From: Paraglaciecola hydrolytica
GTDB taxonomy: Bacteria > Pseudomonadota > Gammaproteobacteria > Enterobacterales > Alteromonadaceae
Direction of reading: 5' to 3'
Assembly: GCF_001565895.1 (NCBI RefSeq)
Contig: NZ_LSNE01000003.1
Span: 1,036,380-1,100,379 of the forward strand
Length of the DNA: 64,000 nucleotides
Part shown: positions 1-8,834 of the stretch, one piece after another
How the letters are laid out: every line of letters begins with the position of its first letter
Position numbering within the stretch: position 1 is the first letter of the stretch
Notes under the pieces: model-generated
What the model was told of the DNA's origin: nothing
Seen by the model: the letters and a program-made list of their open reading frames with translations, nothing else
Databases searched by the model: none
Made by a program: the position numbers and the translations under genes

Positions 1-90
1 AACTATCCCGATCCTATGCCTGGCAATATGCAAAACTGTTTGTATATGGTTCTTGAGCAAACCTCTTTATTAGCTTTGATTACAAATTAG
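1..90 (+). CDS. possible 3' end of a truncated plus-strand gene
   Basis: Frame 1 is open from the first base to a TAG at 88-90, giving about 29 C-terminal residues that end in LLALITN. The stop lies one base from the stop codon of the minus-strand amidohydrolase, which is typical of two tightly packed convergent genes. I do not recognise the product. A stop-free run of this length is expected by chance fairly often, so this is a weak call that needs the upstream sequence. Confidence 0.3.
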   Translation, partial: NYPDPMPGNMQNCLYMVLEQTSLLALITN

Positions 91-91
91 C

Positions 92-1753
92 TTATTTATT
101 CTCGGCATCGGCTAAAACGTAACGTTGTTCACCCGCAATCCAGGTTTCGATTACTTGAGTTTTCCAGATATCTTGCGCTTTAATCTTAAAAATATCCTGA
201 TCAACCAATATAAAATCGGCCCACTTACCCACCGTCAATCCACCTAAGATATTTTCTTGATGGGCGGCATAGGCTGCATCAAGGGTAAAAGCCCGAAATG
301 CTTGTTGAATGCTTAACGCTTCTTCAGGGATCCAACCAGCAACTGGCTGATTGTCACGATCTTGCCGCGTTACTGCCGCATGTAAACCGTAAAATGGATT
401 GGCGAGTTCTACCGGAAAATCTGAACCAAAGGCCAGTGGTGAGCCTTGTTTTAAAAAGGTATGCCAAGCGTAAGCGCCTTTTAAACGTTCTGCGCCAATG
501 CGATCTTCGGCCATGTTTTTGTCGCTGGTGGCGTGAGTGGGTTGCATGGAAGGAATGATGTTTAAACTGAGGAAGCGAGGAATATCTTCCACCGCTACCA
601 CTTGGGCATGTTCAACTCGGTTACGAAGGTCTTGACCACCAATTCGTTTAAAGCTGTCGGCAAATTGATCTAATACCATGCGGTTCGCTCGGTCACCGAT
701 GGCATGAAAGTTAAGTTGAAAGCCATGACTTAGGACAAGATCAAAAAGGGGTTTAAAATCTGCTTCACGGGTGAGCAATAAACCACTATTGTCTGGTGCA
801 TCTGAATAAGGTGCTAATAATGCAGCACCTCGGCTGCCTAAAGCCCCGTCACCATAAGCTTTTACACTGCGAATAGATAAGTAGTCATACTGGTCTTGTA
901 CAAAGCCTCTTTTAAGCATAGCGCTTAGATGGGGGTCACTAGCCGACAGCATTGGGTAGATACGTACAGGTAAAGAATGCTCTGCTTGGCGCTTTATATA
1001 ATAATCATAAATATCTTCACCAATACCAGCATCATGAACACTAGTAATCCCTAGTGATAGCAGGTGCTCACCTGCGACATCTAGTTTGTTTTTTGTACTG
1101 GCTTCTGAGGATTGAGGTAGGTGCTGCCAAACTAAACTATCTGCTTTATCTATCAGTACGCCAGTGGGGTTGCCCTTGGCATCACGAATAATTTTGCCAC
1201 CCGGTGGATCTAAGGTTTCTTTAGTAATGCCAGCTAATTCTAAAGCCTTGCTATTTACCCAACTGGCGTGTCCATCTACCCGAGATAATATGACAGGCCT
1301 ATCTTGAATATATTCATCCAACAACTGGGCGCTTGGAAATTGTTTGTCGGGCCACAATACTTGATTCCAACCACCGCCAGTAATCCACTGTAATTCAGGA
1401 TGTTTTTTTGCGTAATCACTGACTTGTTGGGCCGCAATACTGGCTGAGCCAACACCACGTAAGTCAACTTCAAGTAAGGATTCACCTAAACCCATAACAT
1501 GACCATGGGCATCAATTAATCCAGGTAGTAGTACCTTATTGTGACCGTCAAGCTGGGTGGCATGAGGGTATTTTTTGGATAGCTCGCTCCCACCAATGGC
1601 GATTACTTTGCCACCATCAAATACCAAATTACTAAAGCTTAATAATTTGCCATCGTTGTCGAGTGTGTAACCTTTCACGTTAAATAGTTGGCTAGGGGCA
1701 GCCTGCACGGCAGTACTCAACAGCATAAGTACAGTGATTAACAACGTTTTCAT
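92..1753 (-). CDS. exported amidohydrolase, YtcJ-type (metal-dependent hydrolase)
   Basis: A 553-residue protein of the amidohydrolase superfamily, TIM-barrel metal hydrolases that cleave amide or related bonds. The N-terminus is a Sec signal peptide ending near AVQAAP (about residue 20), so it acts in the periplasm or at the membrane. The HxH metal motif of the family is seen as DAHGHVMG (H83, H85), and a late GSDFPVE supplies the usual barrel Asp. Length and the long insertion before the barrel fit the YtcJ/Amidohydro_3 group rather than dihydroorotases. The substrate cannot be read from sequence. It is probably monocistronic or cotranscribed after the DUF4174-like gene, 85 bases upstream on the same strand. 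Confidence 0.88.
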   Translation of the reverse strand: MKTLLITVLMLLSTAVQAAPSQLFNVKGYTLDNDGKLLSFSNLVFDGGKVIAIGGSELSKKYPHATQLDGHNKVLLPGLIDAHGHVMGLGESLLEVDLRGVGSASIAAQQVSDYAKKHPELQWITGGGWNQVLWPDKQFPSAQLLDEYIQDRPVILSRVDGHASWVNSKALELAGITKETLDPPGGKIIRDAKGNPTGVLIDKADSLVWQHLPQSSEASTKNKLDVAGEHLLSLGITSVHDAGIGEDIYDYYIKRQAEHSLPVRIYPMLSASDPHLSAMLKRGFVQDQYDYLSIRSVKAYGDGALGSRGAALLAPYSDAPDNSGLLLTREADFKPLFDLVLSHGFQLNFHAIGDRANRMVLDQFADSFKRIGGQDLRNRVEHAQVVAVEDIPRFLSLNIIPSMQPTHATSDKNMAEDRIGAERLKGAYAWHTFLKQGSPLAFGSDFPVELANPFYGLHAAVTRQDRDNQPVAGWIPEEALSIQQAFRAFTLDAAYAAHQENILGGLTVGKWADFILVDQDIFKIKAQDIWKTQVIETWIAGEQRYVLADAENK

Positions 1754-1838
1754 GGGTACTTCCTAGAAATCAGCTGGATAAGTACTGATAACTTGCCTTA
1801 AGCAAGACAGACAAGCAAGAGTTTGCCTTGTTTAAATA

Positions 1839-2213
1839 TCACTCAGGACAGGCAAGTACCAAAGTAACAAGGGTGACTGAGCCAGTGTGTCTACTGATTT
1901 CAAAACCCTTTGAGTCGAGCACCACTGCTTGATTGGTGTTGGCGGGCAGTTGATAGCGTTCCCGCAACAAACTACGTTCGCGGCCAGTCACACTAAGGTA
2001 GGGCGCTTCGTAGTACCAATTATTCAAATCAATTAAGTGAATGTTTTGGCGTTTAAGTTGGGCATCTAACTGAGTTACTTCGTCGATAAAATAAGACTCA
2101 GCATTACGTTGTAATGAATAAATAATCGTACAAGTGGGGCTAAACTCGACAGTGGCTTTAACCGGTAAAACAGGCAGGCACAGCAATAAGGTTAATAGCA
2201 AGCTTAAGCGCAA
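1839..2213 (-). CDS. small secreted DUF4174-like protein
   Basis: A 124-residue protein with a clear signal peptide (MRLSLLLTLLLCLPVLPVKA). The mature part has the pattern of the DUF4174 group: a strand with YSLQRNAES, a middle RERSLLRERYQL, and a terminal strand VVLDSKGFEISRHTG. This group looks thioredoxin-fold-like but has no redox CxxC here. Function is unknown. It lies between the dehydratase-like gene (51 bases upstream) and the amidohydrolase on the same strand, so the three may share a transcript. The DUF4174 assignment is recognition by eye and could be wrong. Confidence 0.72.
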   Translation of the reverse strand: MRLSLLLTLLLCLPVLPVKATVEFSPTCTIIYSLQRNAESYFIDEVTQLDAQLKRQNIHLIDLNNWYYEAPYLSVTGRERSLLRERYQLPANTNQAVVLDSKGFEISRHTGSVTLVTLVLACPE

Positions 2214-2263
2214 AATGAGGTTCCCAAACGTAAAATAGTCTTAGTTATGGCAGTATTCTGCCT

Positions 2264-3259
2264 TTAAATCAACAAATTAGGTAGTTCTTCTAGGTGATTG
2301 GTCTGCCAGATTTTTTGCATTTTGCTTTGGTCAATGTTGCCACCTGAGAGGATCACCAATACGGTTTGCGGACTGTTTTGGTTTTTTAACCACTGACAAA
2401 CCGCTTGCATACTCATGGCACTGGTAGGTTCGACGTGGATTTTTAATAGATGTTGTAACCATTGGGTCCAATAGGCAATTTGGGTCTCGCTTACTTCAAC
2501 TATGTCATCGAGTTGTTGTAAAAAGGGAAAGGTCTCTTCTCCTACTGCCAAGGTCGCTGCGCCATCCGCCAAAGTATTGGGTGAATCATCCAGAGATTGA
2601 ATAGTACCAGCACGCAAGGACTGGGCTGCGTCATTACCCATAAGGGGTTCAGAGCCTACGACCGCGCAATTAGGATTGATGCCTTTGGCATAAATCAAAG
2701 TACCCGCAACTAAACCACCACCACCAACAGGAGCAAATACGCCATTCACGGGTCCCGTTTGCTCTAAGGCATCGGCCACTACAGTGCCTTGTCCGGCAAT
2801 AATGTCGGCATGATTAAAAGGTGGCACCCACAAAGTATCAGGCTCACTGGCGGCAAGTTTAACTTGTTGGTCGGCTTCTCTGCGGGTTGGATATAATTTT
2901 AACTCTGCACCATAAAAACGGGTGGCTGCGGCTTTAACACTAGAAATATTTTGGCCACTAAATATCGTGGCTTTTTTACCCAATAACTTAGCAGCATAGG
3001 CTACAGCTTGCGCATGATTACCTGAACTGCTGGCCACGATGTGGCTGGCGAGAGTGCCTTCTTCCTGCGCTTTTAACAACATGTTGAGTGCGCCACGAAT
3101 TTTAAAGGCGCCAATTTTTTGTAAACACTCAGCCTTAAACAAGATGCGGTGTCCTAACCATTCGTTGAGTAAAGTTGACTCGAGAATAGGAGTTTGATTG
3201 ATAAAAGGTTGTATACGTTGCTGTGCTTGCTGGATGTCTTGAAGGCTGACTGACGACAT
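2264..3259 (-). CDS. PLP-dependent threonine/serine dehydratase or serine racemase-like enzyme
   Basis: A 331-residue fold-type II PLP enzyme. The PLP lysine is K53 in KIGAFKIRGA, the substrate-binding loop is SSGNHAQ (78-84), and the phosphate-binding glycine loop is GGGG (179-182), closed by ILSGGNID near the C-terminus. There is no C-terminal ACT-like regulatory domain, so it is not the biosynthetic IlvA (about 500 residues). The length fits catabolic threonine dehydratase, serine racemase or hydroxyaspartate dehydratase. These cannot be separated from sequence alone. It would deaminate threonine or serine to a 2-oxo acid plus ammonia in the cytoplasm. Confidence 0.85.
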   Translation of the reverse strand: MSSVSLQDIQQAQQRIQPFINQTPILESTLLNEWLGHRILFKAECLQKIGAFKIRGALNMLLKAQEEGTLASHIVASSSGNHAQAVAYAAKLLGKKATIFSGQNISSVKAAATRFYGAELKLYPTRREADQQVKLAASEPDTLWVPPFNHADIIAGQGTVVADALEQTGPVNGVFAPVGGGGLVAGTLIYAKGINPNCAVVGSEPLMGNDAAQSLRAGTIQSLDDSPNTLADGAATLAVGEETFPFLQQLDDIVEVSETQIAYWTQWLQHLLKIHVEPTSAMSMQAVCQWLKNQNSPQTVLVILSGGNIDQSKMQKIWQTNHLEELPNLLI

Positions 3260-3353
3260 AGTTCGTTAATTTTCAAAGGCAGGTAATGGGCTTAGGTGCA
3301 TATTAACATGATGAATTAGTTTATGACTTACTTTATGACTGACTTGAATTCAG

Positions 3354-3380
3354 TCCCTTACAAAAAATTTTTGTAAGGGA
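3354..3380. repeat. 27-bp dyad with 13-bp perfect arms
   Basis: Arms 3354-3366 and 3368-3380 are perfect inverted copies around one base. No T-run follows on either strand, so it is not a simple terminator. The right arm (GTAAGGGA) would contain the ribosome binding site of the short reading frame at 3389. It also lies about 95 bases upstream of the dehydratase start, where an operator could sit. Confidence 0.6.
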
Positions 3381-3388
3381 GAAAAAAC

Positions 3389-3463
3389 ATGAGTTTATTA
3401 GATGCCTTGTTAGATAAAACGACACAAGTAACTCATTTATGTTTACTAGTGGCCATTTACTAG
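3389..3463 (+). CDS. possible 24-residue small protein or leader peptide
   Basis: ATG at 3389 is preceded by a good Shine-Dalgarno sequence (TAAGGGAG, about 8 bases away) and reads MSLLDALLDKTTQ... to a TAG at 3461-3463. The ribosome binding site would be buried in the 3354-3380 hairpin, as in translationally controlled leaders. A second inverted repeat (3445-3453 / 3463-3471) overlaps its end. No gene follows on this strand, only the 3' end of the opposing peptidase gene, so a leader function lacks a target. Low confidence. Confidence 0.22.
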   Translation: MSLLDALLDKTTQVTHLCLLVAIY

Positions 3464-3471
3464 CCACTAGT
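3445..3471. repeat. inverted repeat downstream of the dipeptidyl peptidase gene
   Basis: ACTAGTGGC and GCCACTAGT form a 9-bp perfect stem with a 9-base loop just past the peptidase stop codon. No T-tract follows on the minus strand, so it is at most a weak or Rho-assisted terminator or an mRNA 3' end stabiliser. Confidence 0.4.
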
Positions 3472-3482
3472 AAGTGGTTTTG

Positions 3483-5693
3483 TTACATACCAAAATGTTT
3501 ATCAAAAAAGTTGGTGATGGTTTTATACAAGTGGATACCGGTGTTTTTGCCATTTATGCTGTGTTTTTTACCAGGGTAATCCATGCTTTCAAAAGGAATG
3601 GCTAAGTCTTGTAAGTGTTTATACAACATGGTGCTGTGAGTAAACAAGACGTTGTCGTCGGCCATACCGTGATAGATCAGCAAGTCGCCTTTTAGGTCTT
3701 TTGCGTATGGGAATACCGAAGAAGCGGTATAGGCTGCTTTATCGGTTCTGGGGTCACCCATATAACGCTCAGTGTAGAAAGTATCATAGAGTTCCCAGTC
3801 GGTTACTGGTGCGCCAGCTACCCCTGCTTGAAAATAATCGCCAGCTTTAAACATGCCCATTAAGGTCATGTATCCGCCATAACTGTGACCGTGAATACCA
3901 ATTCTTGTGGCATCCACATAAGGCAAATTGCGTAAAAACTTAACACCTTCTATCTGATCCCGTACTTCGATATCACCCATTTTTTTGTAAATAGGATCTT
4001 CAAAAGCTTTACCACGGTAGTTTGAGCCACGGTTATCTAGGGTAAACACAACATAACCTTTGTTTACCCAATGTTGGAATAACAAACCACGATTGCCAGC
4101 CCAGCTGTTAGTGACTTGTTGGGCATGGGGACCGCCGTATAGATAAACGATAACTGGATGTTTTTCTTGCAGATTTTGCGGTTTATACAGGCGGTAATAA
4201 AGCTCTGTACCATCTTCTGCTTTAAAACTAGCAATATCCGGTTTAACCCATTGCTCCTGATAGGCAAATAAGGGGTGATTGGTATCAATGGCATTTTCGC
4301 TCAACCAAGTGATATGTTCGCCATTAGCCCGATGCAAGCTAACTTGAGCAGGGCTGTTGACCGTAGAAAAATTGTCCACATAAATGCTGGCATCTTGGCT
4401 AAAGCTTATGTTGTGAAAACCGCGGCGCTGAGTAATGCGTTTTAGCTCGTCATTTTTTAGGGATACAGAATAAAGATGGGCTTCAGTGGGCGTATCAACT
4501 CTGCCGGTAAAATAGATAAGTTGTTTCTTTTCATCTATTGCCTTGATGTCGTCAACCACCCAAGGACCTTTAGTGAGTTGTTTTACCAACGTGCCGTCGT
4601 TGTTGTACAAATATAGATGTTTAAAACCATCACGTTCTGAGGCCCAAACAAATTGTTTTTTGTCGCTTAAAAAATGTAAGTCGTCATGTAGGTTAATCCA
4701 CATTGCACTGGTTTCTGTTAATAAAGTGCTCTGTTTTTTATCATGCAGATTATACGCCTTGAGCAACAAGGTTTGCTGACTACGCGGCTGCATTTGATAA
4801 GTTAAATTACGGCTGTCAGCCATCCAATCTACGCGATTTAAATAAATGTCTTTATCTTCACCCAAGTCCACCCATTGAGTTTGCTGACTGGCAACGTCCA
4901 TCACGGCCAGTTTAATCAGTACGTTAGGCGTACCAGCGGCAGGATAACGTTGAGTGATCATCTGAATAGAATCCGCATAAATTTCACTGCGGGTGACTTG
5001 TTGTACTGGGCTTTCATCAATTTGGGTAAAGGCGATATAACGCTCGTCTGGTGACCACCAATAACCTGTCATGCGGCTCATTTCTTCCTGAGCGACAAAT
5101 TCAGCCATGGCATTTTTAATATTGCCTTGGCCATCATGAGTTAAGCGGGTTTCGACACCGTTTTTGATATGTTTGATGTACAAATCTTGGTTTCGTACAT
5201 ATGACACATAGTTGCCATTAGGCGATAACTTAAAGTCGGTTTCAAACTCAGGAGTATCAAGCAATTGCAGGGCTTTTTTAGCGCCCAATTTAAAATAATA
5301 TAGATCTCCAGCCAAAGGGAATAATAAGGCCGTGCCATCTGGTGACCATTCATAACTTACTATACCTGTGCCACTTAAACGCATACGCTCGCGGCGGGCT
5401 TTTTCTTCATCTGAGAGTGCTTCTGGGCCTGAACTTAAATCATCGGAGTTAAATAATATCTGGGTCTTTTTAGTTTTGAGGTCGTACTCCCACAAATCTA
5501 GGCGCTCATAGTCACTGCTTTTACCTTGTAAAAAAGTCACTCGTTTGCCGTCTGGTGATATTTTTAAATTGCGTGGCGCGCTGCCATCTAAAGCTGGCGA
5601 AGTGAATATACGTTCTATGCTTAGGGTGTCACTGTGGCTGGTGTTTGTCATAAAACTGAGTCCCAAAAATAAAAGACAGGTGAGTTTTTTCAT
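3483..5693 (-). CDS. prolyl dipeptidyl peptidase IV family protein (S9B)
   Basis: A 736-residue secreted serine peptidase. It has an N-terminal signal peptide (to about residue 22), a beta-propeller with repeated SPDG-type blades (DPPIV_N) and a C-terminal alpha/beta-hydrolase domain. The catalytic triad is visible: S604 in GHSYGGY, D679 in ADDNV and H711 in KKHSIN. The Glu-Glu pair that anchors the substrate N-terminus in DPPIV is present (E203-E204 in VAQEEMSR, followed by YWWSPD). It should release X-Pro or X-Ala dipeptides from peptides in the periplasm. It is divergent from the SDR gene, with 88 bases between starts. Confidence 0.92.
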   Translation of the reverse strand: MKKLTCLLFLGLSFMTNTSHSDTLSIERIFTSPALDGSAPRNLKISPDGKRVTFLQGKSSDYERLDLWEYDLKTKKTQILFNSDDLSSGPEALSDEEKARRERMRLSGTGIVSYEWSPDGTALLFPLAGDLYYFKLGAKKALQLLDTPEFETDFKLSPNGNYVSYVRNQDLYIKHIKNGVETRLTHDGQGNIKNAMAEFVAQEEMSRMTGYWWSPDERYIAFTQIDESPVQQVTRSEIYADSIQMITQRYPAAGTPNVLIKLAVMDVASQQTQWVDLGEDKDIYLNRVDWMADSRNLTYQMQPRSQQTLLLKAYNLHDKKQSTLLTETSAMWINLHDDLHFLSDKKQFVWASERDGFKHLYLYNNDGTLVKQLTKGPWVVDDIKAIDEKKQLIYFTGRVDTPTEAHLYSVSLKNDELKRITQRRGFHNISFSQDASIYVDNFSTVNSPAQVSLHRANGEHITWLSENAIDTNHPLFAYQEQWVKPDIASFKAEDGTELYYRLYKPQNLQEKHPVIVYLYGGPHAQQVTNSWAGNRGLLFQHWVNKGYVVFTLDNRGSNYRGKAFEDPIYKKMGDIEVRDQIEGVKFLRNLPYVDATRIGIHGHSYGGYMTLMGMFKAGDYFQAGVAGAPVTDWELYDTFYTERYMGDPRTDKAAYTASSVFPYAKDLKGDLLIYHGMADDNVLFTHSTMLYKHLQDLAIPFESMDYPGKKHSINGKNTGIHLYKTITNFFDKHFGM

Positions 5694-5781
5694 TATTATC
5701 AGTATCCTGCTTGAGTTACATTAGCTTCTGTCATTGGTTGAACGTGGCCAAGTCCTTTAAGTATTATTGTGCAGGTAAAAC

Positions 5782-6411
5782 ATGTCAGTAAAAATTCATG
5801 CATTAGTGCTGGGGGCCACGGGATTAGTTGGAAAAGCCTTGGTTGAACAACTGCTCGTAGATGAGCGCTATGAAACTATTACCTGTTTGTTGCGTAAGCC
5901 TTTAAGCCGCCAGCTTTTTAACAACCAACAGGCTAAATTGCAACCCATAGTTATTGATTTTGAGCGCTTACAAGAATATCAGGGCTACTTTGGTGCCCAG
6001 CATATTTATGTGTGTTTAGGTACCACAATTAAACAGGCTGGTAGTCGTGCTGCCTTTCGTAAAGTGGATTTTGAATATGTGCATATCGCTGCTCAATTAG
6101 CCCGTGCTCAGCGAGCCTTAAGTTTTGTGTGGATATCTTCCGTTGGAGCCAATGCTAAAAGTCGTAGTTTTTACTTACGCGTTAAAGGCGAGCTTGAAAA
6201 CGCCATCATGGCCATGTCGGGATTGCCTCAATCATCGGCGGTGAGACCTTCTTTACTACTGGGAGAACGCAAAGAACAACGCTTTGCTGAAACCTTGGCC
6301 GCTAATATTGCGAGTTTTATAAGCCCTGTATTCAAAGGCAAATTGGCAAAATACCGCCCTGTACATGCTGCCGAAGTAGCGGCGCAGATGATCCGTTTGC
6401 AACAATTTTGA
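5782..6411 (+). CDS. SDR-superfamily NAD(P)-binding protein, HTATIP2/TIP30-like
   Basis: A 209-residue Rossmann protein. The dinucleotide-binding motif is GATGLVG near residue 12, followed by CLGTT, a KVDFEY segment, WISSVGAN and a KGELE helix. This is the pattern of the short atypical SDR group related to HTATIP2 and bacterial NAD(P)H-binding oxidoreductases. The Tyr/Lys pair appears as YLRVKGE. The substrate is unknown. It stops 6 bases before trmN, so the two are likely cotranscribed. Confidence 0.78.
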   Translation: MSVKIHALVLGATGLVGKALVEQLLVDERYETITCLLRKPLSRQLFNNQQAKLQPIVIDFERLQEYQGYFGAQHIYVCLGTTIKQAGSRAAFRKVDFEYVHIAAQLARAQRALSFVWISSVGANAKSRSFYLRVKGELENAIMAMSGLPQSSAVRPSLLLGERKEQRFAETLAANIASFISPVFKGKLAKYRPVHAAEVAAQMIRLQQF

Positions 6412-6417
6412 GTAAAC

Positions 6418-7167
6418 ATGACAGGCAAAAATAAGGGATTTCAGTTTAAGCAGTTTTATATCGAACATAGTCGCTGTGCCATGAAAGTGGGCACCGACAG
6501 CATTATGTTAGGTAGCTGGATTGAACCAGCAGGCGCAACAAACATCTTGGATATCGGCACTGGGTCAGGTTTGTTAGCGTTGATGTTGGCACAAAAATCC
6601 ACTTCCACCGCAAAGATTTTAGGCATAGATATTGATCATGAAGCTGTTGAGCAAGCTAAGGTTAATGGTGTAAATAGCCCCTGGGCTGACAAGCTGAGTT
6701 TTGTCCAACTAGCGGCGCAAGAGTTACAAACTGCAACGCACTGTTGTCAGTCTTTTGATTTGATCGTCAGTAACCCACCGTATTTTCCCTTAAATATTAC
6801 TGCTAACCAACAAAATGCACCTAAAGCCGATTTGTCACGTATCGTTGCTAGACAAACCACGAGTTTGTTGCACACCGAATTATTAAATTATGTAAACATT
6901 CACCTATCACAGAGCGGTTGTTTTTATTGTGTTTTACCAGCAGATTGTGCCGAAAATTTTATTAACTATGGGGCACTACTTGGTTTGCATCTTGAGCAAC
7001 AATTACTGGTGCAAACTCAGCCAGCAGCAAAATTCACTCGAGTATTATTAAAATTCAGTCGTTATAAAAAGGAGGCGCAAATTAATCGGTTGACTATTTA
7101 TAATAAAGACAAGCATTATTCAGATGACTACATTAGTTTGTGTAAAGCGTTTTATTTAGCTTTTTAA
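6418..7167 (+). CDS. trmN: tRNA1(Val) (adenine(37)-N6)-methyltransferase
   Basis: A 249-residue class I SAM-dependent methyltransferase homologous to E. coli YfiC/TrmN6, which methylates A37 of tRNA1(Val). The SAM motif is DIGTGSG (45-51), the acidic ribose-binding residue lies in GIDIDHEA, and the catalytic N6-adenine motif is NPPY (119-122, in SNPPYFPL). Length matches the family (about 245). It sits directly behind the SDR gene and is likely translated from the same mRNA. Confidence 0.9.
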   Translation: MTGKNKGFQFKQFYIEHSRCAMKVGTDSIMLGSWIEPAGATNILDIGTGSGLLALMLAQKSTSTAKILGIDIDHEAVEQAKVNGVNSPWADKLSFVQLAAQELQTATHCCQSFDLIVSNPPYFPLNITANQQNAPKADLSRIVARQTTSLLHTELLNYVNIHLSQSGCFYCVLPADCAENFINYGALLGLHLEQQLLVQTQPAAKFTRVLLKFSRYKKEAQINRLTIYNKDKHYSDDYISLCKAFYLAF

Positions 7168-7274
7168 ACGTTTATTACCTTTACATAAACTTAGTGCAGT
7201 AAGGCAGCTAAAATTGGAATGACACTCTAGTCTTGATAAAAGTCTAGTACTCACGAAAGTTATAGGAGAGCGCG

Positions 7275-7652
7275 ATGCGGACACTTAAATTGCCTTTATC
7301 CATCACCACACTGGTCGAACAACTGCAGATTGTAGAGCTTAGCTGGCAAGGGATCCCTATTCAGCTGCCTAAATTTGCTGTTTATGCCGTATTAGACAAA
7401 CCCCTATTTGATAAAGTGATATACCGTAATGGTAGGCAAATTGGCTTGTTGCAGTTTGGCCGTTATGCCATTCCGGTACTTGATCCTTTCCGTGCCGATG
7501 TTGATCCTCAGCCCAATTTTGCCATAGTCATTAGTCACGCTCGAGATAATCGTTTTGGTTTGTACGCTTACACTGCTGATCATATTAACTTCGATATCTC
7601 TGTGCCTTTTGGTCATGGCTCAGTGGCAAAAATCGTTCAGGCTTATGTTTAG
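7275..7652 (+). CDS. small CheW-like domain protein, orphan
   Basis: A 125-residue cytoplasmic protein with no signal peptide or membrane segment. The start is well supported by TAGGAGAGCGCG just before ATG. The pattern of short strands with an IPVLDPFR segment (about 68-75) and a following FAIVISHARDNRFGLYA strand resembles the CheW-like fold, but the sequence is divergent and no other chemotaxis gene is nearby. It could be a scaffold or adaptor in an uncharacterised signalling complex. I see no catalytic motif. The family call is tentative. Confidence 0.6.
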   Translation: MRTLKLPLSITTLVEQLQIVELSWQGIPIQLPKFAVYAVLDKPLFDKVIYRNGRQIGLLQFGRYAIPVLDPFRADVDPQPNFAIVISHARDNRFGLYAYTADHINFDISVPFGHGSVAKIVQAYV

Positions 7653-7852
7653 CTATCTTACAAAGGTAGATGTAAGCTTTACCGACGCAATGTGTAAAAA
7701 TGCCAATTTTCTTTAAGTCTCGGTGATCCCTATTACGCCCTGATGCGTATGAAATCTAGCTAGTTGCACTTGGAATGAAATTTGATACTCATTTACGTTA
7801 AGCTGTTTTTAAAATGGTTTAGTGTTGATATGCAGTTAAACAAGGATTGAGT

Positions 7853-8833
7853 ATGTGTTCTTACAGTAAAGTGAATGACTTTAGTTATTATTTTTTCAGC
7901 ACAGATTATGTAAATAAAAAGATCGTAAGTAGCATGGTAAAAGTGGTAATGGTCTTAGCGGTGAGTCTATTTTTAAACGCTTGTGCGGCTAAGCCTGAGC
8001 CACAAAGAATATCAACTGAAAATAGTACATCAACTGAAAATACCTCGACACCCAAGGCAGAAAAACTGCTGGTTAAAAGCTCTCATGGCACCTTTGAACT
8101 TGAACCAACGGTTGTCGCCTATGAGCCAGAAACCTTTAATGATCCATTAGAAGGTTTTAATCGGCCAGTTTTTGCATTCAACGATTTTATGTTTCGTTAT
8201 GTTTTGATCCCCGCCAGTCATGGTTATCAAGCTGTGGTGCCATCACCGGTGCGCAGTGGTGTGAGCAATTTTTTCAGTAATATCCGCGAACCTCTAAATG
8301 CCATAAATCATGCCATGCAAGGCAGTGGCTCTAGCCTTGGCACCAGTGTTTCGCGCTTTTTGATTAACTCTACTGTTGGTATTTTGGGTTTATTTGACCC
8401 AGCCGATCACTGGTTTGATATTAAAGAAAAAAAAGCCACCTTAAACCAGACATTAGCATCTTATGATATGGGGTATGGCGCGTTTTTAGTTTTGCCTTTT
8501 TTGGGTCAAACCGATACCCGCAATGGCTTTTCAACTGTGGTAGAAGGCATAGTGCATCCGATAAATGCGTTAAGCAATTCGCCTGAGACTCTATATATCC
8601 AGTCCTATAACAGTTTTCATGAGTTTGCCCCTCAAGCAGACGGTTACGAAACGCTCAAGCAACAAGCTGAAGATCCTTATTTATTTTTCCGTAATCTGTA
8701 TTTGCAAGGCGTCTTACGTGATCAACAATTTTCAGAAAAGGTAGTGGGCAGTGAGTCTTTTCCATTAAATCCTCATTCTACTGGTCATCAAAAAGCCCAA
8801 ATTAAGTCTGAAGAACCGATGGCGGAGCAATAA
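7853..8833 (+). CDS. mlaA: MlaA (VacJ) family outer-membrane lipoprotein
   Basis: A lipoprotein of about 326 residues. The MlaA core is visible as DPLEGFNRPVFAFNDF, then VPSPVRSGVSNFFSNI, REPLNAIN and FLINSTVGILGLFDPA. MlaA sits in the outer membrane and removes mislocalised phospholipids from the outer leaflet. I chose ATG 7853 because AAGGA lies 7 bases upstream. A TTG at 7847 is in frame but overlaps that site. ATG 7934 (starting MVKVVMVLAVSLFLNAC) would give a more normal lipoprotein signal, with the lipobox LNAC. The RND gene follows after one base, so translation is probably coupled. The C-terminal tail is Pro/Glu rich. Confidence 0.88.
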   Translation: MCSYSKVNDFSYYFFSTDYVNKKIVSSMVKVVMVLAVSLFLNACAAKPEPQRISTENSTSTENTSTPKAEKLLVKSSHGTFELEPTVVAYEPETFNDPLEGFNRPVFAFNDFMFRYVLIPASHGYQAVVPSPVRSGVSNFFSNIREPLNAINHAMQGSGSSLGTSVSRFLINSTVGILGLFDPADHWFDIKEKKATLNQTLASYDMGYGAFLVLPFLGQTDTRNGFSTVVEGIVHPINALSNSPETLYIQSYNSFHEFAPQADGYETLKQQAEDPYLFFRNLYLQGVLRDQQFSEKVVGSESFPLNPHSTGHQKAQIKSEEPMAEQ

Positions 8834-8834
8834 G

